Positions 18,243 to 27,845 of a stretch of DNA of 64,000 nt are shown one piece after another. Within the stretch, counting starts at the first letter, position 1, and each line of letters begins with the position of its first letter. The notes beneath the pieces are model-generated. The model did not search any database. It saw nothing but the letters and a program-made list of their open reading frames with translations, and was not told the origin of the DNA. The position numbers were made by a program, and so were the translations under genes. This DNA is from Polaribacter sejongensis (GTDB taxonomy: Bacteria; Bacteroidota; Bacteroidia; Flavobacteriales; Flavobacteriaceae), in contig NZ_CP150667.1 of assembly GCF_038024065.1 (NCBI RefSeq), forward strand, positions 1,557,501-1,621,500, given 5' to 3'.

Positions 18243-19793
18243 TTAATAACCTGAATTTTGCACAAAATTATCATTTTTATTCATCTCGTTTTGTGGAATC
18301 GGTAACAAATATCTAAACTTATTAAAGTTAGAATGAGGTTCTAATCCATCAGCATTAAAAACTTTATCACCTAAATCTAAACGAACAATATCGTACCATC
18401 TTTTAAATTCAAAGGCAAGTTCTACACGTCTTTCTTCTATAATTGTAGTTCTTAAATTATCTGTACTTATACCAGAATCAACATCCTCAGGGAAACTAGA
18501 AGGAGCATAAATTCCATAACCACTACCATCAAAATTAATAGTACCAGCATTTCTTGCTCGCTTTCTAATCTGATTTACAAATCCTACAGATGCTGTAGTT
18601 AAACCTAATTCATTAGCAGATTCTGCAGCAATTAATAAAACCTCAGCATATCTAAAAGCAACAAAATCTAAATCTGATCTCCAGCCAGCAGTTGTTCTAC
18701 CATCTCCCGGAAATCTATTAAATTTTGCAATGTGTGGTCTTGCAATTTCGAAATCTGTGTAAGGTCTAACAATGTCAGTTCCATCATTTAAAATTAAAGA
18801 ATCTGCTAAACTTACTTTTAATCGATAATCTCTAACATCCCAATTATTGTAAACATTAATATGAGGTACTAACATACTCCAACCTCTAATTGGTTTTACC
18901 CCGCCTTCTACTCCAGTAAACGGACCAACTTTATTATCGTTTTCATAAGTAACCGGATTTGGATTTTGCCCCGTTTGATTACTTGTAAAATCTATTGTAA
19001 AAATATCTTCTGTAGAAGTCCATTGTTCGCTATTTCTAAATATATTTTGAAAATCGTCTTGCAAAGCATAATTTAATTCGCCAGCATTATCAATTACCCA
19101 TTTCACATTTTCGTATGATTTTTCCCAATTTCCTAAAGTCAAATAAATAGAAGATAAATAAGTAGCAGCTGTACCTTTAGAAGGTCTAGATTTTACATTT
19201 CCTCTAGAAGTCATTTCTAAATGATCAAAAGCAAACGTCATATCTTCAATAATTTTAGCATAAACCTCTTCTTTTGTAGATTGTTTTATACTTAAAGGAT
19301 CTGCAATATCTGGATTATCGATATAAGGAATATTCTCATAAAGCCTTACCAAATGATAGTATAAAAATGCACGAACAAATCTTGCTTCTCCTTCTACTAA
19401 ATTTTTATCAGCCTCACTTGTATCTTCTAAAAGACCAATACCTTTTATTGCTGTATTTGCGGTTGCAATTGTTTGGTAAGAAGAGGCCCAAATATTGTTT
19501 ACATAAGAATTTGTAGGTGTTACTAAAAAAGGACTAAACTCAGCATAATCACCAAATTCATATCCATTATCTACCATATCACTCATTAATTGTAACGGAA
19601 CTGTAAGTCCGGCTCCGTAATAACTAGAAGAAGACATTAAACCATAAGTACCATCAATCATTGGATACACATCATCTACTGTATTAAAAAATCCTTCTGG
19701 AGTTAAAGATCCTTCTGGAGTTTCATCTAAATCTACACAACTAACCATAAAAGTTAAAACAGCTAAGGCAGATAATTTTATTATATTATTCAT
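18243..19793 (-). CDS. SusD/RagB-family surface lipoprotein, second system
   Basis: A 516-residue SusD homologue with a lipoprotein signal (MNNIIKLSALAVLTFMVSCV, Cys at 19). SusD hallmarks: VEGEARFVRAFLYYHLVRLY, FRYAEVLLIAAESANELG and IIEERRVELAFEFKRWYDIVR near the C-terminus, ending LLPIPQNEMNKNDNFVQNSGY-like. It is the last gene of a minus-strand operon: sigma factor, FecR, SusC, SusD. Convergent with the first SusD gene; the two SusD proteins are clearly different sequences, so this is not a recent local duplication. Confidence 0.96.
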   Translation of the reverse strand: MNNIIKLSALAVLTFMVSCVDLDETPEGSLTPEGFFNTVDDVYPMIDGTYGLMSSSSYYGAGLTVPLQLMSDMVDNGYEFGDYAEFSPFLVTPTNSYVNNIWASSYQTIATANTAIKGIGLLEDTSEADKNLVEGEARFVRAFLYYHLVRLYENIPYIDNPDIADPLSIKQSTKEEVYAKIIEDMTFAFDHLEMTSRGNVKSRPSKGTAATYLSSIYLTLGNWEKSYENVKWVIDNAGELNYALQDDFQNIFRNSEQWTSTEDIFTIDFTSNQTGQNPNPVTYENDNKVGPFTGVEGGVKPIRGWSMLVPHINVYNNWDVRDYRLKVSLADSLILNDGTDIVRPYTDFEIARPHIAKFNRFPGDGRTTAGWRSDLDFVAFRYAEVLLIAAESANELGLTTASVGFVNQIRKRARNAGTINFDGSGYGIYAPSSFPEDVDSGISTDNLRTTIIEERRVELAFEFKRWYDIVRLDLGDKVFNADGLEPHSNFNKFRYLLPIPQNEMNKNDNFVQNSGY

Positions 19794-19821
19794 AATTATA
19801 ATTTCAAATTTTTATTAAATA

Positions 19822-22800
19822 CTAAAATTCTATGTTTAACCCTAAAGTGTAAGATTTAACGCTTGGATAACTACCATAATCTAGCCCAATATTACTACTA
19901 GAGTTGCTATAAGATACTTCTGGATCTATCCCTTTATAATCTGTAATTGTAAATAAATTTTGTCCACTTAAATATAATTTAGCAGAAGACAGATTAATTT
20001 TAGATAACAATGCTTCTGAGAAATTATATCCTAAAGAAATATTTTTTACTCTAATATAACTTGCATCATCTACCCATCTATCTGAAGTTACAAAACTTCT
20101 ACTAACTCTTGCTTCTGGAATATCTGTATCTGTATTTGTAGGCGACCAACGATTAAGAGCTTCTGTAGTAACATTTGTTCTACCGTTTAAAGCACCTAAT
20201 TCCATTAAAGTATAATTTAATATTTCTCCACCTTTAGAACCTTGGACAAATACATTAAGACTGAAGTTTTTATAATTAAAATCATTATTCCAACCCCAAC
20301 TAAAATCTGGATGTGGATCTCCAATTACTGCTCTATCATCATCCGTTAAAGCGCCATCTCCATTAAGATCTTTAAATTTTTCTCCTCCAATTTCTTCTCC
20401 TCCAACAAGTACATCATCTGCAGTTTGTACAACTCCGTCATAAAGATACCCCCAGAATTGACCAACAGATAATCCTTCTCTTAATAACTGTGTAGTTCCT
20501 GCTCCTGATAAAGGCGATGATGAATAAAAAATATCGTTTCCATCCGTATCATTATCAACCAATTTTATTATTTTATTTTTATTGAATGAAATATTAGCAT
20601 ACGTTTTCCATTTTAAATCTCCTTGTAAAATAGTTGCATTTACAGCAAATTCAAATCCTTTATTTTCTACGGTACCAATGTTTTGTAATTGAGTTAAAAA
20701 ACCTGTATAATTTGGCGTTGGTACATCAAACAAAAGATCATTTGTTGTCATATTATAATAATCTAAAGTAACACCAAACCTATTTCTTAAAATTTGAAGA
20801 TCTACACCAATATTAGTTTGTGTAGTAGTTTCCCAAGTTAAATCGTTATTAGAAATTGTAGATGGTCTTATCGCTGTTACTGTACTACCTTGTACTGTAG
20901 AAAAAACATCTGTAAATGATGCTAAAGATTGATAAGGACTAATTGCCTGGTTACCAACTTGACCATAACTTAAACGTAATTTTAATAAATTAATAGTGTT
21001 TGATTCTGATAAAAACTTTTCATCAGAAATTTTCCAACCAAAAGCTGCTGATGGAAAAAAGCCGTATTTATTATTTGCTGCAAATACAGAAGCCCCTTCT
21101 TGACGCCCAGTAAACGTAAATAAATACTTATCATTAAGGGTATAGTTAATTCTACCAAAAAAAGCTTCGAAAGCAGTTTCTGATAATTCTGAATCTACAG
21201 AAGACGGATTTGTTCCTCCACCTAAATTCCAAAAAGAAAAAGAATCAGAAATAAAACCAGAAGCAATAACGTTAGACGATTCTGACCTATCTTTTTGTAA
21301 AGAATAACCAGCCATTATTGAAAAATCATGGTTTTTACCAATAACTTTATGATACGTTAAATAGTTTTCGTTGATAAAACTTGTGCTTTTTCTATTGCTA
21401 AAAGTTGCCTCTCCGCCTACACTATTTCCTCTATCTAAAGTTGTTGGGTAATAAGCACCAGTTCTTGAATGGTTGATGCTAACACCTAAAGTCGATTTTA
21501 ATTTTAAATCTTTAAGAATTCCAACTTCTGCATATACATTTCCTTGAAACAAATCGGTTATCGCTTCATTTTCATACTCAGTAGACATTGCATAAGGATT
21601 ATCAATCGGATACCCAATTACGCTTAAAGAATTATCTCCATTTTCATCTGTAACTCCTTGTGTTGGAGAAAATTTATACGCTCCAGAAATTACACCAGTT
21701 TGCGCTGCGTCTCCTCCTTCTTGACTTTTAACTCCGTTTTTATTAGTTCTACGAGCAAAAATACTTGAACCTATTTTTACAGATTCCGATACTTTTAGAT
21801 CTAAATTAGAAGTAATAGAATATCTTTTAAAATCTGAACTTTCTACAATTCCTTTTTGGTCAAAAATAGAACCAGATAAATAATAATTTATTTTTTCTGT
21901 TCCTCCAGAAGCAGATAGTTGATAATTTTGAACTCCACCTGTTCTATAGATTTTGTCTTGCCAATCTACTCCTTCTCCTGTAAATTCGGGTACAAAACTA
22001 GGATCTAATTCTGTAATAAAAGTTGTAAACTGATCTGCGTTTAATAAATCTAAACGATTGATCTCTTCATGCGTTGAGTAAGAAGAAGAAAAACTAAATT
22101 GTGTTTTTCCCTTTGCTCCTCTTCTTGTACTAATTATCACCACTCCGTTTGCACCTCTTGCACCATAAATTGCTGTAGAAGAAGCATCTTTAAGAATCTC
22201 CATCGCTTCTATATCTTCCGCCGGAGGCATAACACCACCAATAAAACCATCCACAACAATTAAAGGATCATTACCCGCATTTATAGAAGTATTTCCTCTA
22301 ATTTGAATGCTATAATCAGAACCTGGCGCACCGTTTGTAGATTGCACCGTTACACCTGCAGCTCTACCCTGCAAAGCTTGTGTTGCATCCATCACTGGAA
22401 AAGCTACTAAATCTTCTGAATTAATAGAAGAAACAGAACCCGTTAAATCACTCTTCTTAACACTTCCGTATCCTACAATTACAACCTCATCTAAACTAGA
22501 TGAATCCATTATTAAACGAACAGAAATTTCTTTTTTTCCGTTTAACGGAACTTCTTGTGTTACAAAACCTAAATAAGAAACTACAATTACAACATTATTA
22601 GTAGAAACTTTTAATGAAAATAGCCCATTAAAATCTGTTGTAACTCCATTATTTGTTCCTTTTTCTAGAATAGTCGCTCCAGGTAAAGGTTCTCCTATTT
22701 CATCTACAATAGTACCAGTTATTGTAACTTTTTGTTGTGGTTGTTTAGCTTCTTTTATTTTACCAATTAAAATTTCATCTCCATTTACTTTAAAATCAAA

Positions 22801-23079
22801 CTGAGCACGTTTACCTAAATCTTCTAAAATTAAAGTCAATGATTTATTTTTATAAACAGCACTGTATTGATTATTATTCTTGGCAATAAAATCACCATAC
22901 GTAATATTAAAATGGGTTACATTAGCAATTTTGTTTAAAATTTTTACAAGTGTAGCTCCTTTTTCATTTAGAGTTAAATTTGTTGTATTCATATTTTTAG
23001 ATGCTCCAAACATCTGAATCGTACTAAAAAAACATACAAATAGTAATATTTGTACTGTTTTACTGTGATTTTTCCTCAT
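19822..23079 (-). CDS. SusC/RagA transporter with N-terminal STN signalling domain
   Basis: A 1085-residue outer-membrane transporter. Signal peptide about 1-27; STN (secretin/TonB N-terminal) domain about 36-107, the part that talks to FecR in the periplasm; carboxypeptidase-regulatory-like domain about 118-192 (GTIVDEIGEPLPGATILEKG); TonB-box-like SLDEVVIVGYG about 195-205; plug (SIQIRGNTSINAGNDPLIVV); barrel ending TLGLNIEF. The STN domain together with the two upstream genes shows a FecIRA-type surface-signalling circuit: substrate binding relieves FecR and frees the ECF sigma factor. Spacing to SusD is 28 bp, so they are one operon. Confidence 0.97.
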   Translation of the reverse strand: MRKNHSKTVQILLFVCFFSTIQMFGASKNMNTTNLTLNEKGATLVKILNKIANVTHFNITYGDFIAKNNNQYSAVYKNKSLTLILEDLGKRAQFDFKVNGDEILIGKIKEAKQPQQKVTITGTIVDEIGEPLPGATILEKGTNNGVTTDFNGLFSLKVSTNNVVIVVSYLGFVTQEVPLNGKKEISVRLIMDSSSLDEVVIVGYGSVKKSDLTGSVSSINSEDLVAFPVMDATQALQGRAAGVTVQSTNGAPGSDYSIQIRGNTSINAGNDPLIVVDGFIGGVMPPAEDIEAMEILKDASSTAIYGARGANGVVIISTRRGAKGKTQFSFSSSYSTHEEINRLDLLNADQFTTFITELDPSFVPEFTGEGVDWQDKIYRTGGVQNYQLSASGGTEKINYYLSGSIFDQKGIVESSDFKRYSITSNLDLKVSESVKIGSSIFARRTNKNGVKSQEGGDAAQTGVISGAYKFSPTQGVTDENGDNSLSVIGYPIDNPYAMSTEYENEAITDLFQGNVYAEVGILKDLKLKSTLGVSINHSRTGAYYPTTLDRGNSVGGEATFSNRKSTSFINENYLTYHKVIGKNHDFSIMAGYSLQKDRSESSNVIASGFISDSFSFWNLGGGTNPSSVDSELSETAFEAFFGRINYTLNDKYLFTFTGRQEGASVFAANNKYGFFPSAAFGWKISDEKFLSESNTINLLKLRLSYGQVGNQAISPYQSLASFTDVFSTVQGSTVTAIRPSTISNNDLTWETTTQTNIGVDLQILRNRFGVTLDYYNMTTNDLLFDVPTPNYTGFLTQLQNIGTVENKGFEFAVNATILQGDLKWKTYANISFNKNKIIKLVDNDTDGNDIFYSSSPLSGAGTTQLLREGLSVGQFWGYLYDGVVQTADDVLVGGEEIGGEKFKDLNGDGALTDDDRAVIGDPHPDFSWGWNNDFNYKNFSLNVFVQGSKGGEILNYTLMELGALNGRTNVTTEALNRWSPTNTDTDIPEARVSRSFVTSDRWVDDASYIRVKNISLGYNFSEALLSKINLSSAKLYLSGQNLFTITDYKGIDPEVSYSNSSSNIGLDYGSYPSVKSYTLGLNIEF

Positions 23080-23145
23080 TTAATTAAGTCTTAGTTTTTA
23101 CTTTGTTTTAATGAAATTCTTATGATTTTTGTTTAATTATTATCT

Positions 23146-24087
23146 CTACTTTTTCACTATTTCAATCATATTATTATTTTTGATTAGTTTTACTTCGTTG
23201 ATAAAATTGATACGCTCTAATAAATTATCTAATGTTTCATTCTTAGATAATCTTAATGAATAGAAATACTCTTCTTTAAGGTTATCTGTTTTAAAAACAA
23301 ATGGAATTTCATATAACTTTCGAAGCTCTATTACTAGTTCTTCAATTTTTATTTTTTCTAAAACCACTTCTTCTTTCCACCAAAGATTTGTAACCTCTGC
23401 GTTTACCTCTTTCTTATAAAGCTTGCTTGTTTTATTATTATAAGTTACTTTTTGGTTAGGCTTAATAAATACAGATTGTTGTTTAGAAGTTACGTTTACC
23501 AAACCTGTATTAACCACTACTTCAGTTGTATTTTCTGCCTCTCTTATATTAAAAGAAGTACCTAAAACTTTGGTTGTAATTTTACCAGATTCAATTACAA
23601 ATGGTTTCTTCGGATTTTTAGTTACATCAAAAAAAGCTTCTCCTTTTAGCTTTACCAACCTAATTGTATCATTAAAATTTTTAGGATATTCTATAGAACT
23701 TTCCCCATTCAAAACTACCAAAGAGCCATCTGGTAAATAAACTTTCACCAGTTCGTTTAAATGAGTTTCTTTTAAAATTTGTGCTATTTTATGCTGATTT
23801 CCGAAAAATAAAATTCCTTTATTATTGCTTACTGAATAAAAGTTAAAACCTAATAGAATAATAATAGAAGCAGCAACTGCCCAATACCAAGTTATTTTGG
23901 TTTTTTTATTTTTCTCTATTCTTTTGTAGATTGTATTTTTAAGGGAAAGATTGTGTTTAAAATCCGTAGGATTTTTTCCACCTTTTTGCATTTCATCAAA
24001 AAAAGATTCTACACTTTCAGTTTCTTTTTGCGTAGCTGTTCCTTCTTGGTATTTTTTTAAAATAATTTTAAAACTCTGTTCTGTCAT
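23146..24087 (-). CDS. FecR-family anti-sigma factor
   Basis: A 313-residue inner-membrane anti-sigma regulator. N-terminal cytosolic helical part (1-65) that would hold the sigma factor, one membrane helix about 67-86 (WYWAVAASIIILLGFNFYSV), a FecR periplasmic beta-domain about 110-205 (KVYLPDGSLVVLNGESSIEY, VKLKGEAFFDVTKNPKKPF, VLGTSFNIR), and a C-terminal STN-contacting domain about 235-313. Lies between the sigma gene and the STN-bearing SusC, 66 bp before the latter. Confidence 0.95.
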   Translation of the reverse strand: MTEQSFKIILKKYQEGTATQKETESVESFFDEMQKGGKNPTDFKHNLSLKNTIYKRIEKNKKTKITWYWAVAASIIILLGFNFYSVSNNKGILFFGNQHKIAQILKETHLNELVKVYLPDGSLVVLNGESSIEYPKNFNDTIRLVKLKGEAFFDVTKNPKKPFVIESGKITTKVLGTSFNIREAENTTEVVVNTGLVNVTSKQQSVFIKPNQKVTYNNKTSKLYKKEVNAEVTNLWWKEEVVLEKIKIEELVIELRKLYEIPFVFKTDNLKEEYFYSLRLSKNETLDNLLERINFINEVKLIKNNNMIEIVKK

Positions 24088-24199
24088 AATGTACTTACAT
24101 ATTGGAAAATAGATTCCTCTACTGTTAAGTACCCAAATTTTAAATGTCCCCTATGTTTTTATTTCAAGTTAAAGTTTTGTTAACCTAGATAACACTTAA

Positions 24200-24778
24200 T
24201 TAACATTGTGCAGATACAATGCCTATTAACACAAATTGAAGTAACATCATTTCTGAATTATAAACTCCTGATTCTCGTAAAATTTTTAATGCTTTGGTTA
24301 TTTGGTTATCAACTGTACTTGTAGAAATATTTAATACAGCGGCAATTTCTTTGTAACTTAAACTCTCTTTAAAGCGAAGTTTAAAAATCTGAAGACATCT
24401 TTCTGGCAATAAATCGTCGGCTAAAATATCTATTTTTTTAATCAGTACTACTTTATTTTCTTCTATTTTTTCACTTTCTGCTGTATCATCAAAATTAAAA
24501 ACAGCTTCCATTTTTTCTAATAAAACTTCAGTAAAAGGTTTACTGCGAAGCCTTTTTGCACATTGAAATTTTACAGCTTTAAATAAATAGGCTTTATAAT
24601 GTTCTATTGATAAATTGTCTAACCGATTCCATAAATCTAAAAAAACTTCTTGCGTAACATCTTCTGCGTCTTCACTAGAATGTAAAATATTATTCGCATA
24701 CCCAAATAATTGATACCAATACTCATTGTAGGCCTTATTGTAATCTTGCTTCTTACCCATAAGTTTAATTGTTATCAT
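24200..24778 (-). CDS. ECF-type RNA polymerase sigma factor (FecI-like)
   Basis: A 192-residue sigma-70 family factor of the extracytoplasmic-function group. Region 2 is about 15-75 (NEYWYQLFGYANNIL, EDVTQEVFLDLWNR) and region 4 about 130-180 (RCLQIFKLRFKESLSYKEIA, ISTSTVDNQITKAL). It would be held by the FecR protein encoded next and drive the adjacent SusC/SusD genes. A second in-frame ATG at 24760 (MGKKQDYNKAYNEYW) is an equally good start. The C-terminal LLQFVLIGIVSAQC tail is unusually hydrophobic but similar tails occur in Bacteroidota homologues. Confidence 0.94.
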   Translation of the reverse strand: MITIKLMGKKQDYNKAYNEYWYQLFGYANNILHSSEDAEDVTQEVFLDLWNRLDNLSIEHYKAYLFKAVKFQCAKRLRSKPFTEVLLEKMEAVFNFDDTAESEKIEENKVVLIKKIDILADDLLPERCLQIFKLRFKESLSYKEIAAVLNISTSTVDNQITKALKILRESGVYNSEMMLLQFVLIGIVSAQC

Positions 24779-25128
24779 CTTTAGATTTTACAAAAAAAAA
24801 GCATTTAACCGCAACTACTAACAAGTATATATTATCATTCCGTTAAATCATAAATTAAAAATTTTAGACAATAAAAAACACTTGTTACTAAGCTTTCTAA
24901 ACACCTAAAAGAACACAAATACAACAAAAAGTAATATCTTAAAATTTCTTTCTAATAAAAAAACCATACTCTTTTAAAGTTCTAAATAAGAGTACTTAAA
25001 ACAGGTTTTGTTCCTATTTTAGTTATAAATTAATATACGAAACATGTATAATTATAGTTTTAATAAACAACTTCAGAATAAACATTTACTTAACTAATTG
25101 TTAATCTAAACATAACAAAAAATCACAA
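24779..25128. other. Divergent regulatory gap between sigma gene and TPR locus
   Basis: About 350 bp of AT-rich sequence with no gene seen. It should hold the sigma operon promoter. No TAnnTTTG box near the sigma gene start was clear. ACTTGTTACTAAG and other short strings did not form convincing dyads. Confidence 0.35.
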
Positions 25129-25155
25129 AAACCTAACAAACAACAAGTTAGGTTT
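25129..25155 (+). terminator. Hairpin with T-rich tail upstream of TPR gene
   Basis: AAACCTAAC (25129-25137) pairs with GTTAGGTTT (25147-25155), followed by ATTTGTTTT. It has no plus-strand gene before it, and lies before the mapped -7 box at 25255. It may end an unrecognised short transcript or be a regulatory stem. The pairing is certain, the role is not. Confidence 0.4.
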
Positions 25156-25254
25156 ATTTGTTTTAAATTAAATATTCGTTACGCCCTCTATTGTCAACGT
25201 GTTTAGTAGTTCTTGTTTTTAATTTTTCGAAAAATCATTTGCAAACAGATTATA

Positions 25255-25262
25255 TACATTTG
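25255..25262 (+). promoter_or_regulatory. -7 promoter box that decides the TPR-protein start
   Basis: TACATTTG matches TAnnTTTG. Transcription from it would begin near 25269, downstream of the first possible start of the open frame (25191), so translation should begin at ATG 25287. A TTTG at 25238-25241 is closer than the usual -33 spacing. Confidence 0.55.
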
Positions 25263-25286
25263 CCCTTAAAAAAACCTTCCTTTTAC

Positions 25287-26153
25287 ATGGTTAAAAAATC
25301 ATATTCCCTAAACTTTGGGAATCCTCTTCTTATAAGAATACTTTTTATTGTTTCCTTTTTATTATTATCCGTACAAGTATTTGCACACGGAGATTTATCT
25401 ATTCGAATAGAAAAAAAGACTCTAGAAATTAAAAAAGACCCAAATAATTTTAACCTTTATTTTCAAAGAGGTTTACTATACCAACAACATACAGAATATA
25501 AAAAATCATTAATCGATTATAAAAAATCTAAAACTTTAGGAAATAAAAAAAATGCTTTAGAATATAGAATTGCTGAGGTAAATTATTTATCAGAAGAATA
25601 TAACGAAGCTTTAAAAGCTATAACTACTTATTTAAAAAAAGAGAAATTAAATACCAAAGCTAAAAAACTAGAAGCTCAAATATTATTCCATTTAAAAGCC
25701 TATAAAAAATCGGTAAAAGCATACAAATATGTTGTTGATAATCTACAAGATATTCGCCCAGAAAACATTTTAGAATATGCAAAAATAATACTTGCAGAAA
25801 ATAATAAAAATTATAAAGATGCTTTACAAGTAATAGAAGTAGGTTTAGATAAATTGGGTGCAAATACATTATCTCTTCAACTAAAAAAGTTAGATTATTT
25901 AAAAGAATCTAATCAAACAGAAAAAGTAATTAATCAATATAATTATTTTATTATAGAATACAATAGAAAAGAGTTTTGGTACTATAAAAAAGCCAAGTAC
26001 CTAGCAAGCTTACACCAACATCAGCAAGCATATATAGCCATACAATTAGCTTCTATTAATATAGAAAAATTAGATGCTAAATTAAAAAAAATGAGCTCTA
26101 CAATTAAGTTAAAACAACAAATTAAAACTTTAGAAAACGCCATTAACAACTAA
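25287..26153 (+). CDS. Exported tetratricopeptide-repeat protein
   Basis: A 288-residue protein from ATG 25287. N-terminal signal or anchor segment IRILFIVSFLLLSVQVFAHG (residues about 14-33), then about five degenerate TPR units of 34 residues (NFNLYFQRGLLYQQHTEYKK, EYRIAEVNYLSEEYNEALKA, AQILFHLKAYKKSVKAYKYV, KDALQVIEVGLDKLG and others). TPRs are protein-binding scaffolds, so a structural or partner-recruiting role in the periplasm is likely. Five bp before the metallophosphatase ATG, so it is co-transcribed and probably translationally coupled. The frame opens further upstream, but that part precedes the promoter box. Confidence 0.8.
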   Translation: MVKKSYSLNFGNPLLIRILFIVSFLLLSVQVFAHGDLSIRIEKKTLEIKKDPNNFNLYFQRGLLYQQHTEYKKSLIDYKKSKTLGNKKNALEYRIAEVNYLSEEYNEALKAITTYLKKEKLNTKAKKLEAQILFHLKAYKKSVKAYKYVVDNLQDIRPENILEYAKIILAENNKNYKDALQVIEVGLDKLGANTLSLQLKKLDYLKESNQTEKVINQYNYFIIEYNRKEFWYYKKAKYLASLHQHQQAYIAIQLASINIEKLDAKLKKMSSTIKLKQQIKTLENAINN

Positions 26154-26158
26154 ATATT

Positions 26159-27760
26159 ATGATTAAAAAAAGCATGTTTTTACTACTGATGCTAATTTCG
26201 GTATCTTTATTTTCTCAAACTTCTGCCATTGTAGAAAGAGGTCCTTATTTACAAAGCGGAACACCTACAAGCGTTATTGTAAAATGGCGAACAAACATTG
26301 CAACAGCATCTGTTGTTAATTACGGAACTAAATTAGATTCTTTATCTAACAATAAAATCAATAAAAATAAAACAACAGAACACCAAGTTGCTTTATCTAA
26401 TTTACTGCCAAACACAAAATACTATTTTAATATTGGTAATCAAGAAGAAGTTTTAGCTGAAAGTATTTCTGGTGATATGTATGTAATAACTGCTCCAAAA
26501 GTTGGTACAGATCAATTTGTTCGCGCTTGGATTTTGGGAGATCCTGGTACAGATAATAAAAGCCAAAGAAATGTAAGAGACGCATATTATAAGTATGTTG
26601 ATACAAATTCTATAAACACTGGAAAAACAGATATGATGTTATTTTTAGGCGATAATGCCTATAGTAGCGGGACGGATATAGAATACAAACTTGCTTTTTT
26701 TGATGTTTATAACGAGATGCTAAAAAAATCTGTTGCTTGGTCTTGTTTAGGGAATCACGATGGTTACACTGCTGATTCAGACACGCAATCTGGTCCTTAT
26801 TATGATATTTTTTCTTTTCCTAAAGAAGCAGAAGCAGGCGGAATAGCTTCTGGTACTGAAGCTTATTACTCTTTTAATTATGCTAATATTCATTTTATAA
26901 TATTAGATTCTCACCACTCTAGTCGAGCTGTTGGTGATGCAATGTATAATTGGGCTTTAACAGATATTCAAAATACACAACAAGATTGGATTGTAACTTT
27001 ATTCCATCACCCTGCATATTCTAAAGGTTCTCATGATTCTGACGTAGAAGATAGATTGATTGAAATGCGAGAAAACTTTATGCCCATGTTAGAAGCCAAT
27101 GGTATAGACCTTGTTTTAAACGGCCATAGCCATTCTTATGAACGTTCTTATTTTTTAAACGGGCATCAAGGTTTTTCTAATAGTTTTAATCCTAAACAAA
27201 TAACTAAAGGAGGTAACATTGTTGGTAAAAATGGAAATGGAGATGGAAAAATAGATGGTAATGGTGCTTACATAAAAACGAAAGAAGATACTAAAGGAGC
27301 TGTTTATATAACAACAGGGTCTGCAGGACAAATATCTGGCGGAGAATTAAACCATAAAGCAATGTATATTTCTTTAAATAAACTGGGTTCTTGTGTTATG
27401 GAGGTTGATGATGATGGTAAAGGTGGACAAAATTTAACTGTTAAATTTATACGAGATACTAATGAGATTGATGATTATTTTACCATCAATAAACCTAACA
27501 TCACTATTAAATCTTCTTCTATCAAAAAAGAAATTATAAAAAGTGAAGAGTCGTTTATATCTCCCATTAATGGTGTACTTACCATCAACTTAAAGCCTAA
27601 AGAAAAATTAAAAACAGTTAAATTTTATAATAATATTGGGCAGTTGATTAAAGAAACTAATGACAAAGTAATTGACGTTAAAAAAATGGAATTAGGTACG
27701 TATGTTGTAGAAATAACAACGGATAAGGGAACGTTTTATAAATCTGTTATTTTAAAATAA
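26159..27760 (+). CDS. Secreted purple-acid-phosphatase-like metallophosphoesterase, T9SS cargo
   Basis: A 533-residue secreted phosphoesterase. Signal peptide 1-20 (ending LFSQ), fibronectin-III-like N-terminal domain of purple acid phosphatases (about 22-112), then the dinuclear-metal core: GDPG 127-130, GDNAY 164-168, GNHD 198-201, HH at 283-284 and GHSHSYER 322-329. The C-terminal 75 residues (INLKPKEKLKTVKFYNNIGQ, GTYVVEITTDKGTFYKSVIL) form a type A T9SS sorting domain, so the enzyme is likely delivered to the surface or medium. It would release phosphate from organic esters; substrate unknown. Operon with the TPR gene. A strong terminator follows. Confidence 0.92.
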   Translation: MIKKSMFLLLMLISVSLFSQTSAIVERGPYLQSGTPTSVIVKWRTNIATASVVNYGTKLDSLSNNKINKNKTTEHQVALSNLLPNTKYYFNIGNQEEVLAESISGDMYVITAPKVGTDQFVRAWILGDPGTDNKSQRNVRDAYYKYVDTNSINTGKTDMMLFLGDNAYSSGTDIEYKLAFFDVYNEMLKKSVAWSCLGNHDGYTADSDTQSGPYYDIFSFPKEAEAGGIASGTEAYYSFNYANIHFIILDSHHSSRAVGDAMYNWALTDIQNTQQDWIVTLFHHPAYSKGSHDSDVEDRLIEMRENFMPMLEANGIDLVLNGHSHSYERSYFLNGHQGFSNSFNPKQITKGGNIVGKNGNGDGKIDGNGAYIKTKEDTKGAVYITTGSAGQISGGELNHKAMYISLNKLGSCVMEVDDDGKGGQNLTVKFIRDTNEIDDYFTINKPNITIKSSSIKKEIIKSEESFISPINGVLTINLKPKEKLKTVKFYNNIGQLIKETNDKVIDVKKMELGTYVVEITTDKGTFYKSVILK

Positions 27761-27785
27761 TTTTAAATTCTCATTTTAATAAATT

Positions 27786-27827
27786 ACTATTAAGGCTTTT
27801 TTATTCTGATAAAAAAGCCTTAATAGT
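27786..27827 (+). terminator. Strong hairpin between phosphatase and peroxidase genes
   Basis: ACTATTAAGGCTTTTTTAT (27786-27804) pairs perfectly with ATAAAAAAGCCTTAATAGT (27809-27827) around TCTG. The stem has internal T runs and is followed by TTATAAAAC. It should end or strongly reduce transcription before the peroxidase gene 19 bp later, which must then have limited read-through or its own promoter. Confidence 0.8.
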
Positions 27828-27845
27828 TTATAAAACTTGTACTAA

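Noticed and set aside
25191..25286. Longer N-terminus of the TPR protein
   Set aside because: The segment lies upstream of or across the TACATTTG box at 25255, and the signal segment follows ATG 25287 normally.
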